Assembly: GCA_037074705.1 (NCBI GenBank) | Contig: CM073596.1 | Coordinates: forward strand, 13,758,501 to 13,822,500 | Origin: Zhengitettix transpicula | Taxonomy: Eukaryota; Arthropoda; Insecta; Orthoptera; Tetrigidae | Direction of reading: 5' to 3' | DNA length: 64,000 bases | Shown: positions 41,921 through 54,200 of the stretch, in pieces | Layout: each line of letters starts with the position of its first letter | Numbering within the stretch: the first letter of the stretch is position 1 | Notes under the pieces: generated by a model | The model's input: the letters and a program-made list of their open reading frames with translations, nothing else | What the model was told of the DNA's origin: nothing | Database searches by the model: none | Translations under genes and position numbers: made by a program

Positions 41921-44146
41921 GAGCCAGGTGTCGATGGTCTGTTGCCCCAGAAACGATTCGTTTCACCAATATACGGAACAGACATTGTTGTTGATGTGCA
42001 ATTTTTATATCGAAAATAACAATATCAGACCTGAGGACATCCCGTCGATCCATCGATTGACAAGTTAAGACCATATTCTACCAAAGTTCCCCTAATAGAC
42101 TTCTGGACAATATGGTTTATTTTGTAATTTGAAATGAAGGCGTAGCTTTTGAAAGTTTAAAATTTCTTATTACAGCTAAAGACAAGCAGCACACGCGTTC
42201 TTCTGCAATTTTTTTTCCCAGTTTGAATTATTTTAAAAACTTTCTTCTTTTGTACGAGAGTAATCCCTAAAGTGCCCGACCTAACGAGAAAGCCAAAAAT
42301 TTGGGAAAACTTCTCAAACTAGTCTCCTTTTTAATCTTCGTACGGAGTCACAATTTTGTCCTTTTAAATGTCACCAACTACCCATTAGACGATTAACTTA
42401 GTTGCCAACCTTGTACAAAATTTAGCCCATTGAAATTCGCCTAGCGAGAAACGCGTGAATTTATTGAATTATTTCCGAGCAAGTTTTACTTGTGATGAGA
42501 AAACAGAGTCTTCACATTAAAGACTCCAAGATGTCATAAATTTTTTTTCATGTCAGGTTTCACATTAGACTTCCATTTCATATTAATTTATTGGTTAATG
42601 ATATATTAATAATATGTTATAGGATGCTGGGAATCCCGTTATCTGTGACTTGTAAAAATATGCAATTTCATTAAATAAAAATTTTTGAATTCTTGTATCT
42701 ACGTGTGGGTCTTTATAAAATATATATATATAAAAAAAGGGCCTCATGTGTGCCCTTCCCCCATATTTTGAATATAATAAATCCGTACAATTATTAGGCT
42801 AGATATTAGACTTAGATATTATTTCAAAAACAAAGGCAGCATTGTGTGAAACATTTATGGTTTTGGAATCTGCTGCAAGAGAAATAAATTGAATTAAGAA
42901 CGAATATTTCCAAAGCAAAACACATGTTTATCAGTTCCAGACCGAGAGCCACTGGTGACTACCCATTAATAAAATTATACAATTTCCAGCAAGTAGTGAC
43001 ATTTATGTACCCGGGGACAAAAGTTTACTGCCAAATATTAATAATAAGCAGAATCCGTCTAAATGCGGCTAAAATGAATCATTATACACATAAAAACTTG
43101 AAATCAAAATTACTCTTTAGGAAAACTAAAATACACTTAATAAGACATTGGTAAAAATAAAACAAAAACCTGATCTTACCTGGATAGTTTTGAAAGAAAA
43201 TATATATATTAATATTTATTTCCAATTAAGGATAACTGGAGGATTAGATATAATTATGAATTTCACCAACTATGTAATGAGCAAAAATGATCAAGGAGTA
43301 TATGAATAGCAAGAACGCAACATACGAAATTTTAGATAACTCTTTTCACGCTTATGTTCATTCCTATTTTTATACTGCAAATTATTTTGTGAAATACTCT
43401 TTTTCATCACCTTCCTAGCACATGATTATTACATTATTCCGTAAGTTTGGCGCACGGCTTAGTTTTCAGGCAATCATCACGACATATTGTACATGTTCCG
43501 TACTTTATATTGCGCGTTTATCTGATGTATTTACGTGTTCTCTTACCAAATTTTTTATTCACTATTCATGTTTAATCAATATTCTTACATAAGTTGACGA
43601 TCAGTAACAGTTTTTATTCTGGGACAAGTACATTGTGATATTAGGAATAACAGAATAACTAATGAAATCAAGGAAATATTATAATATTGTTAGGAAGACA
43701 ATGAAATGATGTAATTTATTAGTGTTATTTAAGTTTTGGGATATTATTACCTAGTCGATATTTTTTCGATAGAATAAATATTCTCCGGCTATTTTCGGTC
43801 AAAGAAAATACATGGAAGATGTAATCCTTAAAGTGTGTGCATTTGGCACCCGTTTCAAATATCAGCTGTTTCATATGTTATTATTGATTTCTGTATAATC
43901 AGCTGTTTGTGCATAAATAAAACAAAAGATATCTTAAAAGTTACCGACACTTGCAATGACCAGAAAAGATTTGAGTATCATCATTTGGAACATATATGAT
44001 GAAATTAATAATTCATAATAAAAAAGTTAATCTTTTATTAAATGAAACGTTGATTGCCACCACAACCAAATTATTTTAATTTCGATTAAAACACTTCGAT
44101 ATTGCCTCTCTTTTTTATACTTAGATGTGCTAACCATAATAGAATA
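41921..44146. promoter_or_regulatory. Intergenic region between divergent DnaJ and COX18 genes
   Basis: About 2.2 kb separates two oppositely directed starts. The first 500 bases next to the DnaJ gene are CpG-containing; the middle is AT-rich with a (TA)n tract at about 42720. The frame at 42924-43154 has no recognisable family. Nothing else is visible. The gap is long for a shared bidirectional promoter. Confidence 0.4.
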
Positions 44147-46823
44147 ATGTATAAATTTATTTCTAGTGACTTGAGTGTTCATAAACTATATTTATTTTCA
44201 CAGTTAAACTGTTCACAGATTTTAAAAAAGTCTCTGAGGCATTCATATTCCAGCTTACACTGCTTACATGACAAATCTTTTCTAGATAAAGAAAGTAAAC
44301 AATCTAATTGTTTTCATAGAACATTTTTTGCTTCCAAACTGCTAACCATAAGTTTCAGTAGACCACACTTCTCAAATCAAACCAGGAACTGCTCTTCTAC
44401 ATCTCAGGGACCAATGGTTATAAAATTTCTGTCAGAAAGTAAGCCTGTCTTAACCTTACAAGAATTACTTGTATATTTTCATGAATTAACAGGTTTACCC
44501 TGGTGGGGAACTATTGTTCTCACTTCAGTTATATTGCGATCTGCAATCACTTTCCCATTGGCAATTCATCAGGTAAGTGTTTTGCCTGAAGATAGATGTA
44601 AATTTCTAATTTTATTACTGAAGTATGATTTTCTTAAGTTAATTTTTGTGGAAATATGGTGCAAAATATTTCGATTTAATTTTTTATTCTGTTGGTATAT
44701 TGGTAAAACTATTATTGTGCCATGTTTCAGAGTTACATTATAGCAAAATATGAAAATATAATGAAAGAAATGACTGATATTGTCAAGGAACTGAATAAAG
44801 AAACAGCTATTGCAATAAAAAAGTTTGGTTGGACAGATAAGCAAGCGAGTATTGTGTATAGAAGATCAGTAAGTCATAATTTCTTTTAAGTAAATGAACT
44901 CTTTTTTTTTTCAGTTCTGAATTAACATTTGTATGATTTTACTGACAATAATTCTTTCTCTGTTTGTCCAATTTCAAAATTGTAGGTACAAAAGCAAAGA
45001 ACCAAACTTATATTACGAGATAATTGTCACCCATTCAAAGGAACCCTTCTAGTATTATTTCAAATACCCCTTTGGGTGTGTTACTCTTCAGCTTTAAGGA
45101 ATATGGTTTACATGTTACCCCCCAATGATATAAGTAAGTTAATGCATGATTTACATAGTATAGTCAAATTTATATTGTTCTTGATTGGATCAATGCAGTT
45201 TGATTATATATATACATAGCTTTGCTTTGTTTGCATATCAGTTTCAATAGCTGTCTTCTGTGTTGATTTTTTTTACTAACATGAAGTATTTAAAGAATGA
45301 AGAGATAAAACATTCATCCACTAATAATGTAGTTGTATTATTTGTAAGAATTACTATTTAGATAAGAAAATGTAATAATTTATCATACCACATTTTTTTC
45401 AGGTGTACAACAGGCTAATATCGAGCTAGCTTCAGAGGGATTTATGTGGTTCCAGAACCTCCTTATTGCAGATTCCACAATGATGTTACCTATAATATTT
45501 GTCCTTGTAAATTTAGCAGTTATTGAGGTTAGAGATAATCTGGAAAAGGGTTCTTTTATATTACTTTTATTACTAAAAATAAATCACAATGTTCATAACA
45601 TTACAAATCTTCATTTATGAACATAATATTTTTGCTCGTTGTATTTATGAGAACAATTTACCTGTACTATATTAAGTTTGTCTTTTTATATTAGCTACTT
45701 CTTTATTACTGATTTCAATGTAAATTTCAATTATATTTAATATAAATAAGACTGCTTTGTACTTTTAATAATTATTTTTCATAAATAGCTTACAAATTTA
45801 TGAAACAAAGAGTTGGTACAACAATACACAGTTTCATTTGATTCCATAATGAACTGGGATGTGAATTAGAATGTGTTTTTGAAAAGTATTTGCTAGATAC
45901 TTTATTATGATTTTGCACTATAATTTTAAAATTACATAAAAACTGGGGCACAAAGGCAGACATTCAAACTGCATTAAAAAATGTTCTTTGGTGTGACCTG
46001 AGACATGCATTTAATGAGTTAACTACTTAATACATTTGACGATTAGGAAATTTGTTACAAAATTCAATCACTTTTCAATATTTGTTTTAGGGTGCCTGTG
46101 TAAAGTACTTGTGTTGTTTATTTTGAGTGACTGGCGAAATTATCGGCAATTAGACATGAGGAATATTGTGTAATTAATATATTTCCATCCAAGGAACTTA
46201 ATTAAAAAAACACATTCTATAGGACATTCACACCTTTCATTATTTTTTTCTCATTATATATTATATATCAAAGCCTTGAACTGAATTCACGTTTCAATCA
46301 AAAGCATTGAAATTAATTTAAACTTCTGAAAATACTGATACATAAGCTTGATTTATTTTTACAGACTTCTGAATTATTCTGTTTACAGATACAGTTAACT
46401 GTATTCAATTTAGTTTGTGATTTTATTTTCAGATTACTGCTCTTACAAAATTAAAAAATCCAACAAAACTACAGAAATTCTTCACAAACGTTTTTAGAAT
46501 TACAGCTGTAGTAATTGGGTATTTTGGAACTCAAGTCCCATCTGTGAGTGAAATTTCTTAATTTGTTTGTAACATTAAATTATTACTTTGTGTATTTATT
46601 AAGAAAAGTATTTTCTTTTCAGTGCATTGCTTTGTATTGGATGACATCAAGTGTTTATGGACTAGGGCAAAATCTAATTCTGTTATCACCTAGAGTGAGG
46701 CACTTCTTTCGAATTCCAGATATGCCAAGTCAACTTACAAATCCTTATAAACATATTGCTCAAGGCTTCAAAGCAAAAGTAGAACGAATTCTGAGGACTA
46801 AGGCTGTATCTGATAAGCTGTGA
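44147..46823 (+). CDS. COX18: COX18, mitochondrial inner-membrane insertase for cytochrome c oxidase
   Basis: Exons 44147-44572, 44731-44868, 44986-45133, 45403-45527, 46433-46543 and 46623-46823, all GT-AG and in phase, give 382 residues. I chose the ATG at 44147; the open frame extends upstream without an earlier ATG. A long basic N-terminus is a likely mitochondrial presequence. The Oxa1/YidC/COX18 core begins at LPWWGTIVLTSVILRSAITF (about residue 117). It continues with the matrix loop holding IKKFGWTDKQA and RDNCHPFKGT, further membrane segments (TLLVLFQIPLWV, MLPIIFVLVNLAVIE, VVIGYFGTQVPS) and ALYWMTSSVYGLGQNL, then a short polar tail. COX18 inserts the C-terminal part of Cox2 through the inner membrane. 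CHPFK and LYWxxSS distinguish it from OXA1L. Confidence 0.94.
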
Positions 46824-46936
46824 ATCATGAATTCAGTTTACAGAAGAAATGTGTGTCAGAAAGTGTGTGTAGTATTTTTTTCAACCATGTTTATGAAAGC
46901 AAATCTTTTTGCTTATTAATGTATCCTTTTATAATG

Positions 46937-46942
46937 AATAAA
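46937..46942 (+). terminator. Probable COX18 poly(A) signal
   Basis: AATAAA about 115 bases after the COX18 stop codon, in an AT-rich 3' flank. Confidence 0.5.
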
Positions 46943-48600
46943 GGAGAAATATTTTGGTATTTATTAATATATAGTAGTTATTATTTTTATATTGATTTCC
47001 AAGTGCATCATTTTCATCTTCTTCATTCAACTAAATACCCTTCCCCCCTTAAAAACAGTTGGTAAGATTGGGAAATGAAAACTTCCATGCCTTTAAATTT
47101 GTATGTAGAATAATGTTAATTAAATTGCCTGATACCATAATGAAATACAAAGTTTTAGAAAATATCATTAAGAGGTGGTGGTCCTCGTCGAGTATTCTAA
47201 AAGCAAATTGCACAATGAAAATATGCTTACATTGGTTCTTGAAAGACGAAATTAATTGATTGGTTATCTTTAATCATGAAAGAGGATTGTTTGAAAGATG
47301 AGAACAGTAGTATGAAAATCAGAGGCAGTACATTCAGGACAGTAATTTTTAAGAACCAGAGTAAGGTGGATGATGAAAAACATTCATCTAGTGGAAGAAA
47401 GAGAAAGGTGTTTGAGAGAAGAACAACAGACTCTGAGAAGTGTGGAAGCGGTATCTTAACAAATAGAACTGCATATAATTAGCTGAAAATAAGCCAAATT
47501 GCATTTGAACATTAACCACAACAGTGTAATAATGGACTTCACTGCTAATAATATTCTAGAAACTAATAAAATAAGTAATGTATTTGTATATTAATTAGCA
47601 GAAAATTGTCATAATTGCAATGACAAAAGGTGCTAATTAGTCTAGAACAGAAAAATAGTCCAACTGTTTTCCTAAAGAAATCATAAGTATCTACGTATTT
47701 TAAATTTATAAATCATACACTACAAATTAATTTAAATTTGTAGTAAAATAAGTATACTGACTATTTTGTTGCAGAAACTGTAGGTTCTTTCAAATTTTCT
47801 TTTTCCAAACCCTACTTAATAAAAACTAAATATGTTTTTACACCATAGTGTATCAGTAATGTAAAAAATGAGTTAATGTATTTGAAACATTGCAATTGTA
47901 ACTAATCCAAATGGAAACTTGATTTTGTGAACATATATAGTAAATGAGTTTATGACAAGAATTAGTGTATATCAATGTGAGTGCATAGAATTTGTAGTTA
48001 AAGTAACCAATGCCATATTATAACTCTTCGAGATATACCTAACATGGCTTCAATCTGGCACTATGACAAGTAGGCTGTAAAACTTGATAATATAGTGAGA
48101 GAATGAAAGATTGTAGCGGAGGAATGGAAAGACTAGTTTCATGTTCCCCTTTATTGTTTTTTAATTTACATAAATTCTTAGGTTTACAATTTTAGAAAAA
48201 TAATTTATTACATTGTAACAGCAATTATTATTCTTTACAATTTTCAATATTCTTTGGCTTACACTTTTTTCACATATTTAGGGTTTTCTTTTGGGGAATG
48301 TATTTTGTCCTTTAACCTTACATAAAACTGTATAGTCAATAAATTTAACAAATTATTTTAGCAACAGATGCATTTATTTGTTTATATCACAATTAACAGT
48401 GTATAAATTACAGAATTGAAAACATAATACAAAATTATCAGTTTGTAAAATATGGATAGTTACAACCAAATAGAAACATTTTACTTATATATGGAAATGG
48501 AAAGTTACATTGATCCAGCTGTTGATATGACACAAAAAATTTCTTTATTTGATTCATATTCCTATGAAATATTTTTATAATACAATATTTTAGTAAATTA
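46943..48600. other. Convergent intergenic region
   Basis: AT-rich DNA between the 3' ends of COX18 and the cadherin gene. Two plus-strand frames (47059-47259 and 47276-47482) have no family resemblance and no upstream promoter or splice context; I read them as chance. No mobile element was recognised. Confidence 0.4.
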
Positions 48601-49331
48601 AAATAAAATATTTTTTACTCTGATATTAAAATAATTATTTATTTAAGTCAGCAGGAAGATGAATTTATTTCATATTTTTCTGACTGTCTATAATCTTGAT
48701 ATTATGAATATAAATATCATATTTCATTCTTGTGGCACAGATAAAATACATTTGACTCCTCCGCCTGAGGTGTAATTCAATTTTGCCAACAATGTAGCAA
48801 ATTAAACATGAAAGTTGCAAAACAGCAAACAATGTTTAATATGACTGACAAGGAATTCAAATAGTCATATAATTTCTTTTAGAACTTAAATAATTTTTGA
48901 CAATGCCATCTATTTCTAAAGAAACAATGTTAAAATGTTTCCATAATATTCTTCTGTCAGTAACAAACTTCTAACACCTTTAGAGGCACGAAATATGTAT
49001 AAAAATGATTTATTTCAGGATATTTATCAAAATTTTCACGTCTGTCTTTTCATAAGGTATATAAATATTTCTTCATAAAATGTAATAACACAAACTATGC
49101 AACACTCTTATAAACTCTTGTGGCTCTTCTTGGAGCTGATTTTGTGTTTAAAACTGTATTTATTGAGTGGTGACTATTTTCATCAAATTTATGTACATTA
49201 AGTCTTGTAGGACACTTATAATGTCTTAGAAATCTGGTATACAGCAAATGTTTTTTGCACTGGAATTGTGCTTCAAACCAGTTTGCAATGTGTAGTAAAG
49301 TTAAAAGATTCTCAAGAGAGATGCTTGTTAT
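48600..49331 (-). other. Probable 3' UTR exon of the cadherin gene
   Basis: A good acceptor (TTTTTGTTTCAG on the minus strand) ends at 49332. The strong donor AAG|GTAAG at 49430 directly follows the cadherin stop codon. The 99-base interval between them is therefore probably a 3' UTR intron. An 88-codon frame here (49095-49361) includes the acceptor and is not in the cadherin frame. The downstream end is not fixed; the 48600 limit is a guess. Confidence 0.45.
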
Positions 49332-49431
49332 CTGAAACAAAAAGTAAAATATTAATGACAAGTGATTGCAATAAAATTAAAAAAATTGATCTCCTTTTTT
49401 AAACAACATACAGTGTGGTCCTATTCTTACC

Positions 49432-51230
49432 TTAAATGAGTTCAGCTACGAACTCTGGTTGTCCATCTTTATTTATGGTAAGTGCTCCTCGGGGCCTCAT
49501 TCCATTTGAATTCCCATTACTCTGAATTGATTGTTCAGGAACTTGAAATGTTGATCCTTGGAACCCCATGGTGGCTTCAAGCATCTAGAGTAAATTTAAA
49601 TACTTAATTATATAAACTAAGTGTATGGATGATACTAACTAGATTAGTTAGTATGAAAAATCTTTCTCCTGGAGGATAAGATTTTTGAAAATTTGAATTC
49701 AATGTGGTGACCATTTTTCATGCTAAGGTTAGAGACAGAAGTATCACATCTCTTAATGTATATTGTAATGAGTAATGAGCAAGTCAAAGTCAGGTGGTTT
49801 GCTGGAGATAAAATGTGGATTTATTAGTCAACAAGTGGTTTGCTGGAGATAAAACGTGGATCTATTAGTCAACAGGTGGTTTGCTGGAGATAAAACGTGG
49901 ATTTATTATTCAACATACTAAGTGTCAGTATTGGTATTAGGACATAAATAATATGTTAATGCAACTGTGATGTTTTAGCTGGATTTCTAGCTGTAGATGG
50001 AATAGAGAATATGGAATGTTGCCAAATCTTCAATTAAATGGAATTGTTTCATATTTGCACTGATAAATTAACAAGGACCGAGTTACTACAAATCAAATTG
50101 TGGAGAAGTGTTTGACATCACATGACAAGGATCCGTGAATTTGTTTTGTGATTGAAAGTACTGTTATTTTATCAACATGCTTGCAGCCCAATATATTAAT
50201 TCTGTTTAATTAAAGGCTATTAATTGGTAAAATACAGGATAAATATCTACACACATGTCTTGAAGTTCCTCTCATAGAACTATGTCCACTGCCACTATGA
50301 TGTTGCATAGTTCCGCCAGATAAAGTAGCATAATCTCCCAGATCCTCTGTTGGCATTGGTATCATTGATGGGGCTTCCCGTCTAGGTGGGTGTTGTATTG
50401 TAGCATATGTGTTATCGACCTAGAAAATTTACAATTTATAATGGAATATATTTATAATTAATATTTTTATGAATATATTCTCTGAAACATACTGCTTATA
50501 TACGAAGTGATTTAGTGATTGAAATTATTTACCAAAATTACAAACAATGTGTGCACACAAAGCAAGGAAAAAAATTTTTTCACCCTGAAAATATGACAAT
50601 TATTGTGGTATGGATATGGCTTCCTCTTTCTTCAGTAGGTAGTCACTTTACTTCCACAGTGTTGAAATAATACTACTCAAGAAGAACTATCCATATATTG
50701 ACTAAGACAGATACACCTTCAAAAATTTGAATGAAGTGCCTTTTTTGTCATGACAACATCAATATTTACCTCTGATAAGCCATTTTCTCTTTCCTATCAA
50801 TATAAATTACTTTCTTTATAGTGAACACATTTAATTATATATTGGTGTTTTTTACTATTGGCATATATATTTTTTTAAATATACATTATTTGAAGTACCA
50901 ATGCATTACTAGTCGAAGAATATTTACCTGTGAGAAATCTGCACTGTCTCTTCGGTCTAAACCAAGCTGTTGTGGTGGTGCTGCACCTGAGTTCTCTGGT
51001 TCACAGAAAACTTGCATAGTTAACTCTTGCTCTTCATATAATTTCAATTTTCTACAAAATGAAAAAATGAAATGTTTATTATTGGAAGTGGAAGTAAAAT
51101 TCCTGTCTAGCTAAGATTCAAGACTTACTGTTCAATCCAAAGTGGATTTTCTGTTGTATTTAAATCTTCCAGAAGCTCTTTCTTAATTAATGCTTCCTTC
51201 TTTTTTAAGTCAGTTGGCACTGATATAACC
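49432..51230 (-). CDS. Cadherin cytoplasmic tail exons
   Basis: Four exons code a tail starting VISVPTDLKKKEALIKKELL, then DLNTTENPLWIEQKLKLYEE and QELTMQVF, which look like a conserved motif. Proline-, serine- and histidine-rich sequence follows (VDNTYATIQHPPRREAP, GGTMQHHSGSGHSSMR), and the tail ends in PEFVAELI. No beta-catenin-binding motif is apparent, as expected for CDH23-type cadherins. The final AELI fits a class III PDZ ligand pattern (acidic at -2, hydrophobic at 0), which is only a suggestion. Confidence 0.8.
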
Positions 51231-54200
51231 CTTGAAAAGAAAATTTTATAGAAATACAATTTGTGTGAAAAACATTTAACATTGGTTTAAGAAAATTTCA
51301 TACTAAATTGATCTTTCAGTGCACACAGGGTCTGTCCTGATTATTGCACAATTTTAATGTAATTTAATGTGCTGAAGTATATTCATCCTTATGCTATAAT
51401 TAACATTGCAGTATTTATATTGGTGAACTCTGACCACTCCAAATATTAAAATCAACAAATAAATATTAAGTTTATTAAGATGGAAATTGTATAGATTCAT
51501 TTGCCACACTATATTAAGTGTCTTAAAAGAAAAATACATGGCTAAAACAATATCCAAATCAATAGGCTACATGAATATGATTCCGAAAAATTCTAATAAT
51601 TTTTATGAATGTGAAGAAGAGAATATACTCATGCCAGACAAATTTTAAGAAGGGAAACTTTGAAAGGAAGTCACTGTTATTACTGCAGTGGAATAATAAA
51701 TATAAGTCAACACACATTCCAGAAAATAAAGTTTCCATACTTACCAATGCCTTAAGCAACAACAGACAACTACAAGTGTTATTAACCCCACGAAAAGGAC
51801 TATCAGTAGGGCTATCAGTGCTGCTAGGGCTGAGTCAAATGATTCCTCACGAATACCTACAAATGCAGGCTGCAAATAAAATTAAATGTGTTAGAATTGA
51901 TAAGTAATTAAATGAATATGTTCTACAACCATGCATTATCTTTTTACATTTTGGTCTTTAAAATGATGGATGAGGTCTGCAGCTTATTTATTAAATATTT
52001 ACTCACCACAACCTTTTGGATTGAAAAGCCAGCATAATAATCTTTTAAGTAATCATATTTTGCATCTATAACTTTCAGTACATCAGGTATATGTGCAATA
52101 GTTTGTGTAGGTTCATCCACTACATGCAGATACATGTCACACCTATAGCAAATATTTGACATATATTTCAACATAAAAATAAACATATTTAGTGTTTGCT
52201 AAGCCACTATTTATCTGTTGAACATTACCAGTCATGGTGAATATGTCCAGAGGAATCAACATGGTATCTTATATCATCAACAACCACTAAACTTTTTGTG
52301 ATGTTTGATAATTCAGCAATGATCTCATCTTGCTCCTCATTAACAATTTCAGGAGGCCTTGATAAAATGACACGAATCAGCTGATCAGGTTCAAAAATCC
52401 AAACCTGTTTCAAAATAAATCACCAATTATTATGAGGTAATTTATAGAATATATTTTGTGGGTTAAATGTGAAAATACTAATTCTTTCTGTCTATATATT
52501 TTAATAAATAACAAAGACCAAAATGAGGCAGCATATTAAATTAAATTTTCTGTTTTTTTTTACATTTATTCTCAATCAAATGTAAACATTTCAAATCATT
52601 AGTATTAACATTAATTTTATTATTTTAAGATCTTGGAAATTATGATTTTTGCTAGACAATGTGACAACTCTACTGTCTTATCTTAGAACACATATAACCA
52701 AATGAATGTCAGTAAACAAATTAAAATTAATAGCTTAGGACTTACATGAACTTTAGCTGTGGCTTCTCTTTCTGGAGGAGACTTTTCTCTAGCCACAATA
52801 TTTAGAACAAACCTGTCCTGATTATATTCTGCCATGTAGTTAGCAGTTACAATTTTTCCATCTTCACTAATATTGAAAGGTGATGGAATAATAGAACCTG
52901 ATGATTTATTTGATCCATATTTAAATAAGTTTGAAGCAGTTATAAAGTAAGAAACAGTACCATTATCACCCAAATCTGGATCTAGAGCTAATAACTTTAT
53001 AACAAACTCATTTATATTTGCCATGGCATTTACACCTAAAAAATAAAATTGTGCTAAAAATTGAAACTATAACAATACAACTTAAGTTAAGAATATCAAT
53101 ACATATTAAGAATTGGTATGAATAGGATAGGCAGAGAGTAATTCTCTCTGGGGGCAGGTAAACCATTCTGGACAGGGCAAAGTTTTTCAATTTTCTCTCT
53201 TTCTTATCTATATCAATTATTTTTACAAGTTTATATCTGTTTTCATTTTAATATATATTGACATATATTCATAGAATAAATTATTCAAGATGATAAAACA
53301 TGAATATTTCATCTAGTCCCTTCAGGAAAATGTGAAGAAATGGTTAGAATGGTGAAATTAATAATTATTTAATGACTTACCAGCATAGTAATTGGAATGT
53401 TTGAAGACTGGAGCATTATCATTGACATCCATAATGTTAATTTGCACTTGTGCAATGCTTGTATCTCTTTCTTCTTGTAAATTATATTTCTCTTCCTAAG
53501 AAAATATTGTAAGTTTAGATTATTTCATTATTTAACTTTAACAAGAATGATGTTGCTTAATTTACATTACATACTTGAGTTGGATAATAATCTGGATCAT
53601 TTGTTGCTTTTATGAACAATGTGAATTCTTCATCATTTTCTCTATCAAATGATTTGTTTGTGAAAATGCTGCCGTCTGTCTTATCGAGCAGGAATCCTCC
53701 TTCTTCATTACCAGATATTATATAGTAAAATATTCTCGCATGGTTTCCTTCATCTCGATCAACTGCTTCAACTTTTCCTGTAGTTCAATAACATAATGTA
53801 AACTTTTTAGAGATAATAGTGATAAAATCAATAACTTTTTATGACTAAAATATTTGTATCAACCAGTTTATATAACCTTATAATTAATTGTCTGTGGTCA
53901 CTATATTTACTATGTTTGGTATGACCAAAATTCAATTATATTCGTTAGAGATATTACAAAAGTAAGTTTTTACATACTGATAAATTTAATATTTTTTTTT
54001 TGGTAATTTGAGTTATTTTGGTTTCTTTTACAATTTTATCCTGATCACTTTGGGTTCCTTTAAATTTTTTTATGTCTTTGAAAAAAGAAGTGTGTTTTTA
54101 AAAGTTTAAAATAAATTTGGAGACAAATTCATGCATTTTGTTTATATTTACTAACCAACAAATAATCCTTGAACTGAATTTTCAGTGACACGAAACCTGT

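Noticed and set aside
44102..44146. Upstream extension of COX18 to 44102
   Set aside because: It begins at TTG, not ATG. The first ATG in frame is 44147 and the extension adds nothing conserved.
47059..47482. Two plus-strand frames of 66 and 68 codons downstream of COX18
   Set aside because: No family resemblance, low-complexity lysine/serine-rich reading, no splice or promoter context. Most likely chance frames in intergenic DNA.
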